From the NCBI GenBank assembly GCA_032718475.1, contig JAUCBJ010008062.1, forward strand, positions 1-64,000: a stretch of 64,000 nt of DNA, written 5' to 3'. This document shows positions 45,618-55,668 of the stretch, in pieces. The position numbers and the translations under genes were made by a program. The DNA is from Nemertoderma westbladi. Its lineage: Eukaryota > Xenacoelomorpha > Nemertodermatida > Nemertodermatidae. Position 1 is the first letter of the stretch. The number at the start of each line of letters is the position of its first letter. A model generated the notes under the pieces. The model made no database searches, was not told where the DNA came from, and was given only the letters and a program-made list of their open reading frames with translations.

Positions 45618-45724
45618 CGAATTGTTGGGGTAGATTGCGGTAGATTGTGGTAGGTTGGGGTAGATTGTGGTAGGTTGGGGTTGGTTGGGGTAATTAGTAG
45701 GACCCTTCTCTAAATTTGAGTTTT

Positions 45725-46572
45725 ACCCCAAATTTGAATTTCATAGCAGCATAGTCAGATACAGACAGAAGTCATAGTTGGCCTAGTTCAGTAGTCTGGT
45801 AGTTGTTAGCTTGTTACTGTATTGCAAAGGTAAAAAAATAAACTGATATAAGCCTAGTGTCTGAGTGTTGTGAAATATAATATTTATTTGGGGTACCGGT
45901 ATTTTGATTTGGCAGTTTGGGGTAATTCGTAGGACTGTAGGACCGTCATTAAAACACTGCACAAACAGCCGAACAGCGCTACACGGCAGACACGGTAAAG
46001 GGAGCAAGGGATCGAGCCGGGGCCTCCTAATTGGAAGCCCAGGCAGCCAGGAATGTCGCCACTAGACCATGCCAGCCAGTCAGCATGCGTCTGCTAGAAA
46101 ATAACAACTAATTGCGGTTAGTTGCGGTAAATTGCGGTTTTTAGTAGGACCGCACATTGCGTCGCACGTGTTAAATTTATTTATTGTTTTGGTTCCCCCC
46201 AACTCGCCTCTACCTGTCTACAACCTAGTCCTACTCCTTTACTAACCTGCCTACAGCCGCAGGTCTATTAACTACAGTACCAGACGAGATAGGCTCCCCG
46301 TCCCCACTATGCGCTACCAGACACCGAGCACCGAGACAGCAAAGATCAAATGTAAAATTTTAATATAGGGGGCCTAAATGCAGCAGTAATGTAACATACA
46401 GTGACAGAGTGATGGGGTGTCGTTATAATGCAGTAATGCAGTGGTGCCCACCTTCTGAGTTCTGACCGCCATTTGGCTGTTTAGCATTTTAGCCATCAAG
46501 CATTTCATACATTCAGACATTAGTTTGGTTTGTGATTTGATTTGTCAGTTTTTATCGTTTATTTAAAATTAA
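45725..46572. other. NFYB upstream region with repeat relics
   Basis: Contains two more GGTCCTAC-type heads on the minus strand (45919-45943, 46134-46151), a SINE (45995-46080) and a half-copy of the GTTAACACATG hairpin family (46160-46250). The last 200 bp should hold the NFYB promoter and 5' UTR; no TATA box is evident. Confidence 0.45.
45995..46080 (-). repeat. tRNA-derived SINE head
   Basis: The minus strand has an A box TGGTCTAGTGG and a B box GGCTCGATCCC separated by about 40 bp. The anticodon-like loop and arms do not pair as a complete tRNA. Confidence 0.65.
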
Positions 46573-47208
46573 ATGCGAGACAGTGAGATGGAAGATATTG
46601 ATAACAGCGGCCTCGAAAGTACCGACGGTTACGGGGGATTGGTCCTGAAATCGGAAGACGATGGGATGGAAGGAGAAGATGGCTACCAGGACGAACCGTT
46701 GCGGGAGCAGGATCGGTTCCTACCGATCGCAAATATAAGTCGGATAATGAAAAACGCCGTTCCCAAAACCGGCAAGATTTCTAAAGACGCCAAGGAATGC
46801 ATGCAAGAGTGCATCTCCGAGTTTATTAGCTTCGTAACGAGCGAAGCGAGCGAACGATGCGCTACCGAGAAGCGTAAAACTATAAACGGGGAGGACCTCC
46901 TATTCGCGATGTCTAACCTTGGGTTCGACAGCTATCTGGAACCGTTGAAACTTTACCTACAGAAGTACCGCGAACTGATGAAGACAATGCCAGGCCCGGG
47001 TGATGTAGGAGGCGCCCCAACGGTTAGCAAACTCCTTCCGGACAGTCAGACTGCGGATACCAGCGGACTACCCTCCCAGGAGGAGCCGTTAACTGTAGCC
47101 CTAGCCTCCGGACAGACGATACAACTCACGGCCTTACAGATGGTCCAACAACCCGCCACAGAAGGGCCGCATACTGAGGCTCAGCCTACCATTGTATATC
47201 AGTACTAG
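46573..47208 (+). CDS. NFYB: Nuclear transcription factor Y subunit beta
   Basis: A single-exon 211-residue protein (human NFYB 207). It pairs with NFYC through its histone fold, and with NFYA binds CCAAT boxes in promoters. Residues 48-135 are the H2B-like histone fold: [60 protein letters not shown] and [19 protein letters not shown], essentially as in vertebrates. The N-terminus (1-45) is acidic and the C-terminus (140-211) is Gln/Thr/Pro-rich, as expected for an activation domain. The ATG at 46573 is the first in frame; a second Met lies at residue 6. Vertebrate NFYB has several introns, here none, but the reading frame and flanks show no poly(A) or target duplication suggesting a retrocopy. 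Confidence 0.96.
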   Translation: MRDSEMEDIDNSGLESTDGYGGLVLKSEDDGMEGEDGYQDEPLREQDRFLPIANISRIMKNAVPKTGKISKDAKECMQECISEFISFVTSEASERCATEKRKTINGEDLLFAMSNLGFDSYLEPLKLYLQKYRELMKTMPGPGDVGGAPTVSKLLPDSQTADTSGLPSQEEPLTVALASGQTIQLTALQMVQQPATEGPHTEAQPTIVYQY

Positions 47209-47498
47209 CTGCTCTACATTAGAGGTATATTTATATACTTATAAATAATTAGTATTATCATACAAATTATATTAACTGTTGTTGAGCTGAGCAATTCGTT
47301 CAGTGGTACCTTATTGCGTTTTAAGCTGTTAGTACATGAGACGTTACAACTGTATATTTATACCTGTTCCTTGTCCTGTCCGTATCCAAGGCCATGAATC
47401 CCAAGATACACTAGGCAGATTTACGTACCATTGTAACATTTCCAACGCGAAAACAAAAATGTATGAAATCAGAATCTCAAGCCATGGCTTATAGAGAC
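47209..47498. other. NFYB 3' flank
   Basis: AT-rich 3' UTR; no canonical AATAAA close to the stop. No other feature. Confidence 0.4.
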
Positions 47499-47739
47499 GG
47501 GGGGGGGGGGGGGGGGGGCTTGGCGAATTAATATCCCGCCTCAATGTTAAATTCTCAATTTAGGGAAATGGGCAGGTTACAGTGGCACGTTATTTTAACC
47601 AAAACAATAATCTGAACACTAATGAACAGGTTACAGTTTTTATATTTGAGAGTAATCAGCTGTTATTTGTGTCCAATTTCGCCTAGAGTGGGGTTAATTT
47701 TTATTTTGTCCAGTTTGCCCCCCCCCCCCCCCCCCCCCC
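47499..47739. repeat. G20 ... C22 bounded repeat with module copy
   Basis: A G20 tract (47499-47518) and a C22 tract (47718-47739) bound about 200 bp. From 47523 it shows GGCGAATTAATATCCCGCCTC and AATGTT, then a minus-oriented CCAAAACAATAA module and GAGTAATCAGCTGTT. The interior matches 54588-54745, which lacks the homopolymers. Confidence 0.6.
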
Positions 47740-47754
47740 AGCCACCCCCCCCTA

Positions 47755-47969
47755 AGGCCCGTTTCCGTGCTGCTTTTTTTAGTTAAAACAATTTCTAGAA
47801 ATCATTGCATCAACCATCAAGATGAATCTGAGAATTTTGGAATGTTAAAACCTAAAATATAGAATAAAGTTCCAAAAAAGGCTTGAAAAAAAGCTCAATA
47901 CAAAGCTTGAAATACACCTAAAAAAAGCTCCGATTACCGCACATGAAAAAGCAGCGCGGAAACGGGCCT
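47755..47969. mobile_element. 215-bp mariner-type MITE with TA duplication
   Basis: TIRs AGGCCCGTTTCCGTGCTGC (47755) and GCAGCGCGGAAACGGGCCT (ending 47969) are inverse with one mismatch, and TA flanks both sides. The interior has AAAAAGGCTTGAAAAAAAGC repeats. Length and TA target fit a Tc1/mariner-derived MITE. Confidence 0.85.
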
Positions 47970-47971
47970 TA

Positions 47972-49009
47972 TCTGGGCTTATATGTTACGCATCGTAACT
48001 CTTATATAATAATTTTGAGATAAATAGTTTATTTCCTTGAAACAACGCAATATGTAATGGTCTATTAAACCGCATGTACTTTAACCTGTTGCTTTAGTTA
48101 TAGATTGCAATATTCGTGTATTTTGTGTTATTATTGTCATTTTGTTTAGTTTGTCATCGTATGTTTTAGGACACAGCGTTACTCTTATATTATTTATTAC
48201 TATGTTTATTACATTACTTCATATTTATTAAAACTACATGAGATGGATCTCATAGTCATAAGATCATTTTTACCAATGAAGTTTCTTCCCAGTTGGTTTT
48301 TACCTAATTTATAATTAAATAATTCAATTTACATCGGCCAATGTATTTTATTATCAGTTAATTTAACCCAAAGTTTAATAGTTGATTAAAATCTACTAAA
48401 TCTCAACTGATTCTTTAAAAGTGTAATCAATTATTAAAATTATTAAATTGCTGATGAAAAACTGCATATGGGTGAGTGTGTTTAGACATAAACTTTAAGT
48501 TGATTAATAACTTATATTATTAAAGTTTAATAGAACAAAGGGAAGAAAGGATTTATTTTCAAATGTGCAATCATAATCATCAATTTTAGTACAGTAGGTT
48601 CAGCAAGAAATAGCCAACAACTTATCCCTCTGTAAAAAGTCAGTCTGACTGCTTATGTATTGGTTCGGTGTGGTAAAGTATGGTATGGCGGGGTACACGG
48701 TATGATATGGTACAATGTAAGTTCAGGACAGCTAATAACTTATTAATTAATTAATTATTTAATTACAGACCAACTGAAAACAAACGTTAATAAATGGCCA
48801 GTCGTCATGGTTATTATATAAACCGCTAATTATTGTATTTACTCTTATGTTGGTAAGCACTGATATCTTGTGTGTCCTTTGGTAGCAAAGCAATAGAGCA
48901 ACAGGGGTCAGAGTAAAACGCGGATCCGGATTCTACATTTAACATTGTCCCTACGGAAGTCGATTTTTTTTACATTTTTTATAACTCCCAAAAATAAAAC
49001 TATAACCTG
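47972..49009. other. AT-rich intergenic DNA
   Basis: No gene seen. 48655-48715 is rich in GGTATGGTA-like repeats. A short duplicated GATTCCAAA/GGATCCG pair lies around 48925 and 49087. Confidence 0.35.
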
Positions 49010-49080
49010 TTCAATTGACTTTAGTTTATTGTGTTGGTTAAAATAACGTGCCCCCGTAACCTGCTCCTTCCTTAATTTAT
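49010..49080 (+). repeat. Diverged copy of the CCAAAACAATAAAC module
   Basis: AGTTTATTGTGTTGGTTAAA then CCGTAACCTGCTCCTTCC, same orientation as the blocks at 34030-35265. Confidence 0.6.
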
Positions 49081-49419
49081 AATTTTGGAATCCGGATCCG
49101 CGTCTTACACCTACCCGAGCAACAGCGTCAAAGTGGGAGAAATTTCGGTCTAACATTTATATATTTCTTACAGGCAGACAAATAATGTTTAGAAAATGTT
49201 ATTAACAGTTATATCATATCACATACAATCTGTGAGGTAATAATTAATTGAATACTCTACAACAGTAATTTAATTCATTATATAGGAAGCTATTATCCAA
49301 TGGTGGACATACTATTTGTTACTTTGCAGTGGCCTGTTGATGCGCATTAAATGTACCGCTGCCGAATTTACCAACGCACTATGGCATATTATATACGATT
49401 CCTTCAAATAGCTTCCCTT

Positions 49420-49545
49420 AGGGGGCGTTCATAAAGTATGTCACGCACTAGGGGGAGAGGGGGGGGGGGGGGGGGGTCGAGCTTGCGTGACATTTTATGA
49501 CAGAGGGGGGAGGGGGTGTCGACTTTTGTGACGGTCACGGCGATG
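49420..49545. repeat. GTCACGC/poly-G repeat end
   Basis: GGGGGCGTTCATAAAGTATG then TCACGCAC, a G18 tract (49459-49476), CTTGCGTGACATTTTATGAC and a second G-rich run. The GTTCATAAA.TA.GTCACGC signature is seen at transposon ends in many invertebrates; the partner end was not found. Confidence 0.5.
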
Positions 49546-49694
49546 TTCTATGCTTTAATGTTAGCTTGGCTTTGATTTTCACACATGTGTAGAAGAGTGG
49601 GTAACTTTAAGGAAAACAATAAACTCAATAACATTGAGTATAATCGATAAATTGGGGACGACTAAGCCATTGACTCCGACTCTGTAATACCTGT

Positions 49695-49850
49695 TATTAG
49701 TTTCGTTTAACATTTATTTTATTGAACATCGAGGTTCACCCAATTGGGCAACAAGCATAATGCTTATAAGCACCCTGTTGGGCCGAGGAATACAAATTAA
49801 CAAGGTGCACTGGACCCACCACCACTCTAAAATGGAGTACGTTAACACTA
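49695..49850 (-). repeat. LINE 3' UTR fragment
   Basis: The minus strand reads CCTCGGCCCAACAGGGTG ... GTTGCCCAATTGGGTG ... TCAATAAAATAAATG, the paired-stem arrangement before an A/T-rich end found in CR1-like LINE tails. Confidence 0.4.
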
Positions 49851-49966
49851 ACAGCAATAAGCTAGTCTAAAAAATTTAAACATCAGAAAAAAATTAACAC
49901 TATTATTAAAGAAAACAGAACCAATTGAGCCAAACGAAACCAGCCACAAGCACTACATACACGTTC

Positions 49967-50580
49967 GTGGGGACTTCGCGCAGCACGTAGTCGGCAAGCC
50001 TTGGCATACGGTTCATATAGAGCAAATGGGGCATGTCTAGTTTGGACCCAATATCCCATGCTATAAATGTATTCATTCGATATACAATCATATGTTAATC
50101 CGCTAGGTGGTGTCAAATTGTTATTCTGCAATTTCGTACTTACCAGTGCAACACTGTACAGCAGTACCGTACCGGTAGGCCTATGTCATTACTTCTGAGT
50201 CTCTAGCGGATCCCCAATTAAATGTCTTAACTTTTCAATTTCGTAAAAGATAGACTTCATGATTCTCTACAGGCCACCAAAATTTCAGCTCAGGAAAATG
50301 AGGCCTTCCCGAGAAATTTAACATTTTCTAAAAACCACATAATCTGTCGTAGCTGACGTCAGACTGCATGATTTTTCACCAAACTTTACAAACTTTCTAA
50401 ACTTTCTCTCTACTACTTACCTACTAAGTTTGGTTCAATTCCGAACGAGCGATGCCGAGAAATTCGCGTTCAAACATTTACCAGACGGACGGACGGACAG
50501 ACAGACAGACAGACGGACATGCCCCATTTGCCCTATATGAACCGTATGCAAAGGCTCGCCGACTACGTGTCTCGCCCCAC
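49967..50580. mobile_element. 614-bp MITE with about 70-bp GTGGGG terminal inverted repeats
   Basis: Left arm GTGGGGACTTCGCGCAGCAC, GTAGTCGGCAAGCC and CATACGGTTCATATAG...GCAAATGGGGCATGTC. The right arm (50511-50580) is the inverse with few mismatches. The interior ends in GACGGACGGACGGACAGACA repeats next to the right arm. No coding capacity. ACATACAC occurs at both flanks, but the right side is CA-rich simple sequence, so the target duplication is uncertain. Related ends lie at 5147-5668, 13925-14073, 43270-43347 and 43715. Confidence 0.85.
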
Positions 50581-50714
50581 ATACACCACACATACTCACA
50601 TACATACAGATACACACACACATACACCCCTTTCATACTTGTTAGTGCTATTGAAATTTACCAAGATTATAATATTTTTATTAAGAATATTAACCCATAC
50701 TGTACTAAAAACTA

Positions 50715-51780
50715 GAATGCTTAGTATCCCAGAGAGTTGAATCGTTTCGTGTCAGTTAATACTGAGAGACTGCTGTAAAGATTTTATGCGAAATATCAGA
50801 TTTAATTTTGTTTTTGGGTCCATATAATAACAATGTCAATGTAGGATTCTCTCGAAGAGATGAGATAGTGTTGTAAAGAACATTTTGTTGAACGGAGTAA
50901 TTAATACATTCTGTAAAAAATGATGGAATGCGTCTTCCCTAGCATGACCACAAGAATATTTAGGTGACGATTTAACGTGGTTTAAGTACAAGTCATTATT
51001 GGGGGAGGAACAGTTACATCTGAATCGTGCACGAGTACCGTTCCTTGTGGGTGTTCCTAACTTATAGTAATAGGGGAGGGACTATTGGTATTGTAGTGAT
51101 TGCTATGGACTCCATTGCCAGACGTTTAAAAACTTCTATAGAAGTGGCTGGCGCGTTTCCTCTGAAAGGATGTTCCATAAACAGACGTCATATGGTAGAA
51201 AGGAATCACGATAAAAAGTAGTCCTAGCTAGAGGCGGCCGCAAGTCGTTTGTATTGCGTGTATTGTATGCACTAGCTGCCCCTACACTCTCTGGTATGTA
51301 GTATATCAGTTAAGTGAATTGGCGCTCTCCCTGAAAACATCTTATGCATTATACATAATTTATGGAGGTTCTCCTGTCTTGAAGAGTGGGTAAGCCTCTT
51401 TATATAAATTTACAGAGGAGCAGGATATAGTTAGCCTACAGATTATACGTATAGCCTCTTTGTTTAGCAGTTCTACAGAATCCTTAAGTTCATCAGAACA
51501 GTTATCCCACACTGGTGAAGCGTATTCGAGAGTTGATCTTATGAACGATATGTAAATATTATGCAGAGCTGACCTACTGACTTTGTATTTGACTGTGCGA
51601 AGTAGGTTTAGTTTACGTGTAGCGGCGGCGACTATTTATTTAATATGAAGATTCCACTTAAGATCATTTGCAATTAAGCAACCAAGATGTTTATGTTGAT
51701 GAACAGAAGCGATATGGTCGTTATTAAGAGTTAATGGAAAATGGTCGGGATGAAGAGATCGCCGACTTATTATTTAGATG
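50715..51780 (-). pseudogene. Degraded LINE reverse-transcriptase C-terminal region
   Basis: The minus strand, in several frames, encodes HKHLGCLIANDLKWNLHI, then ATRKLNLLRTVKYKVSRSAL, YISFIRSTLEYASPVWDNC and LNKEAIRIICRLT, i.e. the thumb and C-terminal region of a LINE reverse transcriptase. After about 200 bp of poor match come RFRCNCSSPNNDLYLNHVKS, YSCGHAREDAFHHFLQNVL and NPTLTLLLYGPKN, the Cys-rich tail of the same ORF2 type. Multiple stops and frameshifts. It differs from the intact-looking LINE at 30195-32996. Confidence 0.75.
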
Positions 51781-52110
51781 CATTAAAGTTAACCAACCAT
51801 TTCGCGAATATTTTGGTATATGTTTGATTAAAATTGAATGAAAAATAAAAAAAGTAGTAGGGAATTTAGTGATGAAAAAAGTCAAAATCGACAAACTGAG
51901 AGTTTTATTATTTAAAGGTTGTTTTATAGAGAGTCATGAATATCAGCCATAAATATACTTTTGTTTTTGTTGAAAAATTCAGTTTTGTGGTCAAAAAATT
52001 ATTCAACGGTGAAAATCTGCATTTGGCTGTCAAGTTTCCCTTGTCTATCCGTCGACTGGTCTCATAGGCTTCCCGGACGCCCGACTGCACGGACGTCCAT
52101 AAGTCAGGTC
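51781..52110. other. Non-coding DNA
   Basis: No gene. 52030-52105 and 52325-52420 share GACTGAC/CGGACGTC-type segments on both sides of the hairpin element. Confidence 0.35.
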
Positions 52111-52294
52111 AATAGGAAATATAGGCTATCTTTTTGGAGTTATTTCTGCCCTGGTGATTAAATGAGAAAACAACAAGTTCTTTACTATCAATTAATTTCT
52201 GCTCTTTCTAATTAATATCAAATAATTAAATTATTTGTTGTTTTCTCATTTAATCACCAGGGCAGAAATAACTCCAAAACCTATATTTCCTATT
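52111..52294. mobile_element. 184-bp perfect-stem hairpin MITE
   Basis: Arms AATAGGAAATATAGG...TTTTGGAGTTATTTCTGCCC and TGGTGATTAAATGAGAAAAC (52111-52178) are repeated in inverse at 52231-52294 almost without mismatch; the left arm has a 7-bp insert (CTATCTT). The loop is about 50 bp of AT-rich DNA. No target duplication is clear. Confidence 0.8.
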
Positions 52295-52624
52295 TACGGT
52301 GAATGCCCTAAAATCGGCTTGCAGCGGACTGAATGTTTTCGATAAGTCAGGTCAGTCTGTTATGTCTGCCCGTTCCTGTGAATGTCTGACCGGACGTCTG
52401 GCTGTTCTGTTGGTCTGTCCGGAATCCGATCCCATAGTTTTGTCGGGCGTCAGTCATGGTAACTTCTGGAAGCCGGTGTATACTCTAGTACGTAGGGATG
52501 AACATAGCGTGAAGGGAGTTTGGGAAGTTTTAGTTTTATGAGCATTTATTTGTAAAATAAGTTGAACAATTGAAGCTCTAAAATAAATAAGATTCAATAC
52601 TAAAAAAAAATGACACTTATTAGC

Positions 52625-52950
52625 CTATAACGTATGAGAGAAAGAGTCTTTCAACTGTCTGAGTTTCTTCTGAGCCCACACGGCCTGAATCTCGATATCC
52701 TCCTGTGAGTTCGGATTAGCTCCGATGTAGTCGCCTAGCAACCGAAGTAAACGCGGATCCCGCGTCCTTAGGAACGGGTTGTATAGAAGCTCGTCTCCGA
52801 GCCGGGATGGTACCGTCGATATCCGGTCGGCGCGCTGTGCGACGACCCGACTCAGTTTACTCGTGGCCAACTCGTTGTCGGGATCCACATGGACGACGAA
52901 CTTTAAGTTATTCAGGGAATATTCGTGTCCCGGGAATATCAGACTGTTAT
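52625..52950 (-). CDS. PNKD: PNKD-type metallo-beta-lactamase protein, exon 2
   Basis: Encodes residues 221-328. Acceptor CTCCTCACAG precedes 52950; the phase-1 join restores an Asp codon (KQP|DNSLIFPGHEY). FPGHEY (His229) supplies the last metal ligand of the glyoxalase II-type fold. Then come the C-terminal ELLYNPFLRTRDPRL and the helical IEIQAVWAQKKLRQLKD end, typical of glyoxalase II/PNKD substrate-side helices. A minus-strand AATAAA at 52545-52550 serves as the polyadenylation signal. Confidence 0.92.
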
Positions 52951-53589
52951 CTGTGAGGAGGATAGCGTCATAGAGACATCCACCTAGCAACCAAAACCGT
53001 GGAAGTTTACGGTTGTAAATTGGTTTTAAGTAAGGGGAATTAATTCACTACCATTTTATAAACAATAAAACAAATAGTTTTTCTACATTCTACAGATTTT
53101 AGGCAGATCACGAGAGAGACAACGCGTTTATCGTTTGAATGTCTACAGTGGAGGTACAGGCCAATTTTAGATCCAACCTGGGTAAATCCACAATGTTAAT
53201 TATAAGTATAAGGAAAATAGCAGGTTATAGAAGCATCTAATTCGCTAACCAAAAACAAGAAATGTCAGTCAATCTTGCAACATGTGTTAACTTTCGTTTA
53301 TTGTTTTTGTTTCCCCCAACACGCTTCTGTAACCTGATCCTTTACTAACCTGCTCCTTTAAATGGCAATGGGACCCAACGCTCTTTGTGATCTGTACAAA
53401 ACAGGTTACAGAGGCGTGTTGTGGGATCCAAAACAATAAACGAAAGTTAACACATGTATTTTGTACAGGTACTGTATTTATTCTTTGGGTCTCTTTTTGT
53501 AGTCACCCATGATGGACATGTTTTTGGGTAACAAATATTGATTTTTTTAGTGGCTTATAGGCGAAAAAGTCTCTATGTGCGATATCCAC
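52951..53589 (-). other. PNKD intron carrying a hairpin MITE
   Basis: A 639-base intron (donor CCGG|GTGGAT, acceptor CTCCTCACAG). The donor is non-consensus after GT but gives the only in-frame join that matches the family. It contains a diverged module copy (53195-53270) and the hairpin at 53281-53456. Confidence 0.7.
53281..53456. mobile_element. 176-bp hairpin MITE of the CCAAAACAATAAAC family
   Basis: Arms CATGTGTTAACTTTCGTTTA, TTGTTTT, CAACACGCTTCTGTAACCT (53281-53333) and their inverse (53402-53456) make a long hairpin. It contains the same TTACAGAGGCG..CCAAAACAATAAAC core as the tandem module, suggesting that the module derives from this MITE. A half copy lies at 46160-46250. Confidence 0.75.
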
Positions 53590-54250
53590 CCGGCTGTTTC
53601 ATAAGGCGATCCAATGAGGTCTGCAGAACCATAGCGGAACCCTCAAACATTCTACCGACAGACCCAACGAACAGAAGATCCCCAGTGAACAAATACGGTG
53701 CGTTGTCAGGCCCGGTATCGAGCTGGTAGACCATGTGACCGACGGTATGACCCGGGGTGAACAGACAGGTAAACGAGAGACAACTCCCTGGCACATTGTA
53801 CGTCTCTCCGTCAACTAGTTCCACGCTACAATCATACGGATGATCCACGGAGCTGCCAACGATATCCTTACAACTAAAATGTTTCGATAGGATTCTATTC
53901 CCCGCGCAGTGGTCCCAGTGTTTGTGTGTGGACAATATGGCCCCGAGAACTGACCCCGTCGCACTAACTCCGGAGATTACAGGCTCGGCGTCACATGCGT
54001 CTATAACAGCGCAAACGTTAGTCGCTAGGTCCGTAACTATGTAACTGTAGTTGTCTGCGGAACAACAAACAGGCCGGATACTAACGCCGTTAATTGTCGT
54101 GTCTTCCACCTTCGAGTGGGGAAGTCCATTCAACGCCTTCGTTGCCTTCGAAATCCCCCGTGTGTGGTAATAGTAGCCCAATGACGTATTTGTATAAAGG
54201 TAATAACCCACACTAAACAACTTAGCTTTTAAACCGCTAAAACCGGACAT
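53590..54250 (-). CDS. PNKD: PNKD-type metallo-beta-lactamase protein, exon 1
   Basis: Starts at the ATG at 54250 (MSGFSGLKAKLFSVGYYLYT); the frame extends further upstream but without ATG. Residues 1-35 are hydrophobic/aromatic and likely a membrane or mitochondrial anchor. The glyoxalase II-like hydrolase domain shows the metal motif STHKHWDHCAGN (His109, His111, Asp113, His114), FTPGHTVGH (His168), FTGDLLF (Asp191) and GRMFEG. THKHWDH rather than THxHxDH with other residues is the signature of PNKD/MR-1, related to hydroxyacylglutathione hydrolase. Its true substrate is unsettled even in mammals. Predicted total 328 residues. Confidence 0.93.
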
Positions 54251-54587
54251 CTTGCTAAGATACTGCACTATACTAACGGCAGTAGGGTTGGGAATGATCA
54301 AGCCTTATCTACAGCGGTACCGGTAGGCGGTAGGTAAATTATTAGGTTATTAATAATTAAAGATTAAATAAAAAATAAACATGTCGTTAAATCGTTATTA
54401 CCGGTACCGGCGCATTGTAATGTATCGTATAAAGCCATCACAAGACATGGTTCGGTTGTACAACATTACTTGTACAATGTATACACTCAGCATTTCTTCC
54501 ACTTTGGGTCGATTAAATGGAGATCAGGGCATTCAAGGCTCTGATCCTGATCTCCATTTATGAGATGGGGGACTGGACGCAAATATC
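54251..54587. other. PNKD upstream region with a hairpin
   Basis: A perfect 14-bp inverted repeat, AAATGGAGATCAGG at 54515-54528 and CCTGATCTCCATTT at 54546-54559. Also TACCGGTACCGG motifs. No gene. Confidence 0.6.
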
Positions 54588-54745
54588 ATCTTAGCTTAGC
54601 GGATTAATATCTCGCCTCAATGTTATTTATATTCTCCATTTAGGGAAAGGAGCAGTTTACAGTGGCACGTTATTCTAAACAAAACAATAAAAAAATCGCA
54701 GAACAGGTTACACGTTACAGTTCTATTTTTGGAGTAATCAACTGT
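54588..54745 (-). repeat. Dispersed repeat, second copy of the 47523-47670 sequence
   Basis: GGATTAATATCTCGCCTCAA, TGTT, then GGGAAAGGAGCAGTTTACAG, TTCTAAACAAAACAATAA, AACAGGTTACA and GGAGTAATCAACTGTTG match 47523-47670 in order. Confidence 0.75.
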
Positions 54746-55668
54746 TGCCCTATCTGATAAAATGAGGTCATTTAATTTAGTTAGTTACTGGTATCAAAGC
54801 ATATGGGATAGGATAGAACTACTGTAGCAGTAGCATCCACTGCCCGACATTCTGTGTCTGAAAGTTAATACCTTCCACCGTTTCCTTGATTTTCCTTGAG
54901 AATCCGTTTAAGCTTAAACTTTACAAGACAAATTTCTGCTTCATTAAATTAGGCAGCAGATTATTTTTGGCCGCAACTTTACGAGTTTTAATCGTAGGGA
55001 GCTGGTTTTGGGTTCATTCTCTGATTCTCTATCTGCAAATGATATTCTCCACATGAAGAATATCTTGGTGCGTTGACTTGGAGTGGAGACTGTGCCATAT
55101 TGGCCGTAATGGCCGATGGATGTGTTACAGTACATTGGGATGTAAAGGGTTGTCAGATGAGTGACAGGGGGCACCAAAAGGGATTGCTTTGGAATGTTCC
55201 TGGAAATTCGATTTATCTGCTGCTGAGTAGGCCTACCTACCTACTATACTTTATTTTGAATTGAGTCCATAAATCAATAAACATATGGAGGAGCTACAGT
55301 ATTTAGCCAATCAACTCACTGCAAGACGATACCACGCAGGGCTTTGAGTGTTGGGCTGGAGAAATACGGCAATATTGGATTCCCTTCAAATACCTGAATA
55401 CAGTGGTTGTGGTGGTAGGCTCTTGATTTAATTTATATTTCCATTTACCTTTCTGCCTTTCTTTATACAGTTATAAAAGATAAAGTTCGTTGTATTTCCG
55501 ATATTTGACAAGTAAACGGGTAACAACAATATAACACTGTGATTAGAAACAAATGTGTACTTTATTTTTATACTGTCAGACTGACACTGTCATTGTTTAA
55601 AATAAGAGTCTCTTCTGACCTTACTCTTAGTTTAATATCTCTCAATATTATTTTTGTTGTTTGGCGCT
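54746..55668. other. Intergenic DNA upstream of the BEN-like gene
   Basis: No gene recognised; short open frames at 55073-55264 and 54944-55177 show no family features. Confidence 0.35.

Larger units (their letters stand above)
39437..45704. mobile_element. 6.3-kb foldback element flanked by 19-bp direct repeats
   Basis: The ends GGTCCTACTAATTACCCCAA (39437) and its reverse complement (ending 45704) are followed inward by (CCTACCACAATCTACCCCAA)n-like repeats. Then come minisatellite arms of 89-bp units in opposite orientation, and further in a third inverted pair (41775-42180 and 44395-44840). The flanks carry the direct repeat TTCTCTAAATTTGAGTTTT at 39417-39435 and 45706-45724. The left arm has about 1 kb extra (40740-41770). 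The loop (42190-44390) holds unrelated repeats. The right inner arm has a short frame with LALWDCGGNENG; no family was recognised. Confidence 0.75.

Noticed and set aside
45995-46080. tRNA gene on the minus strand
   Set aside because: No cloverleaf with complementary acceptor ends; a SINE head is more likely.
54251-54301. Upstream extension of PNKD to 54301
   Set aside because: It begins with TTG; the first ATG is at 54250.
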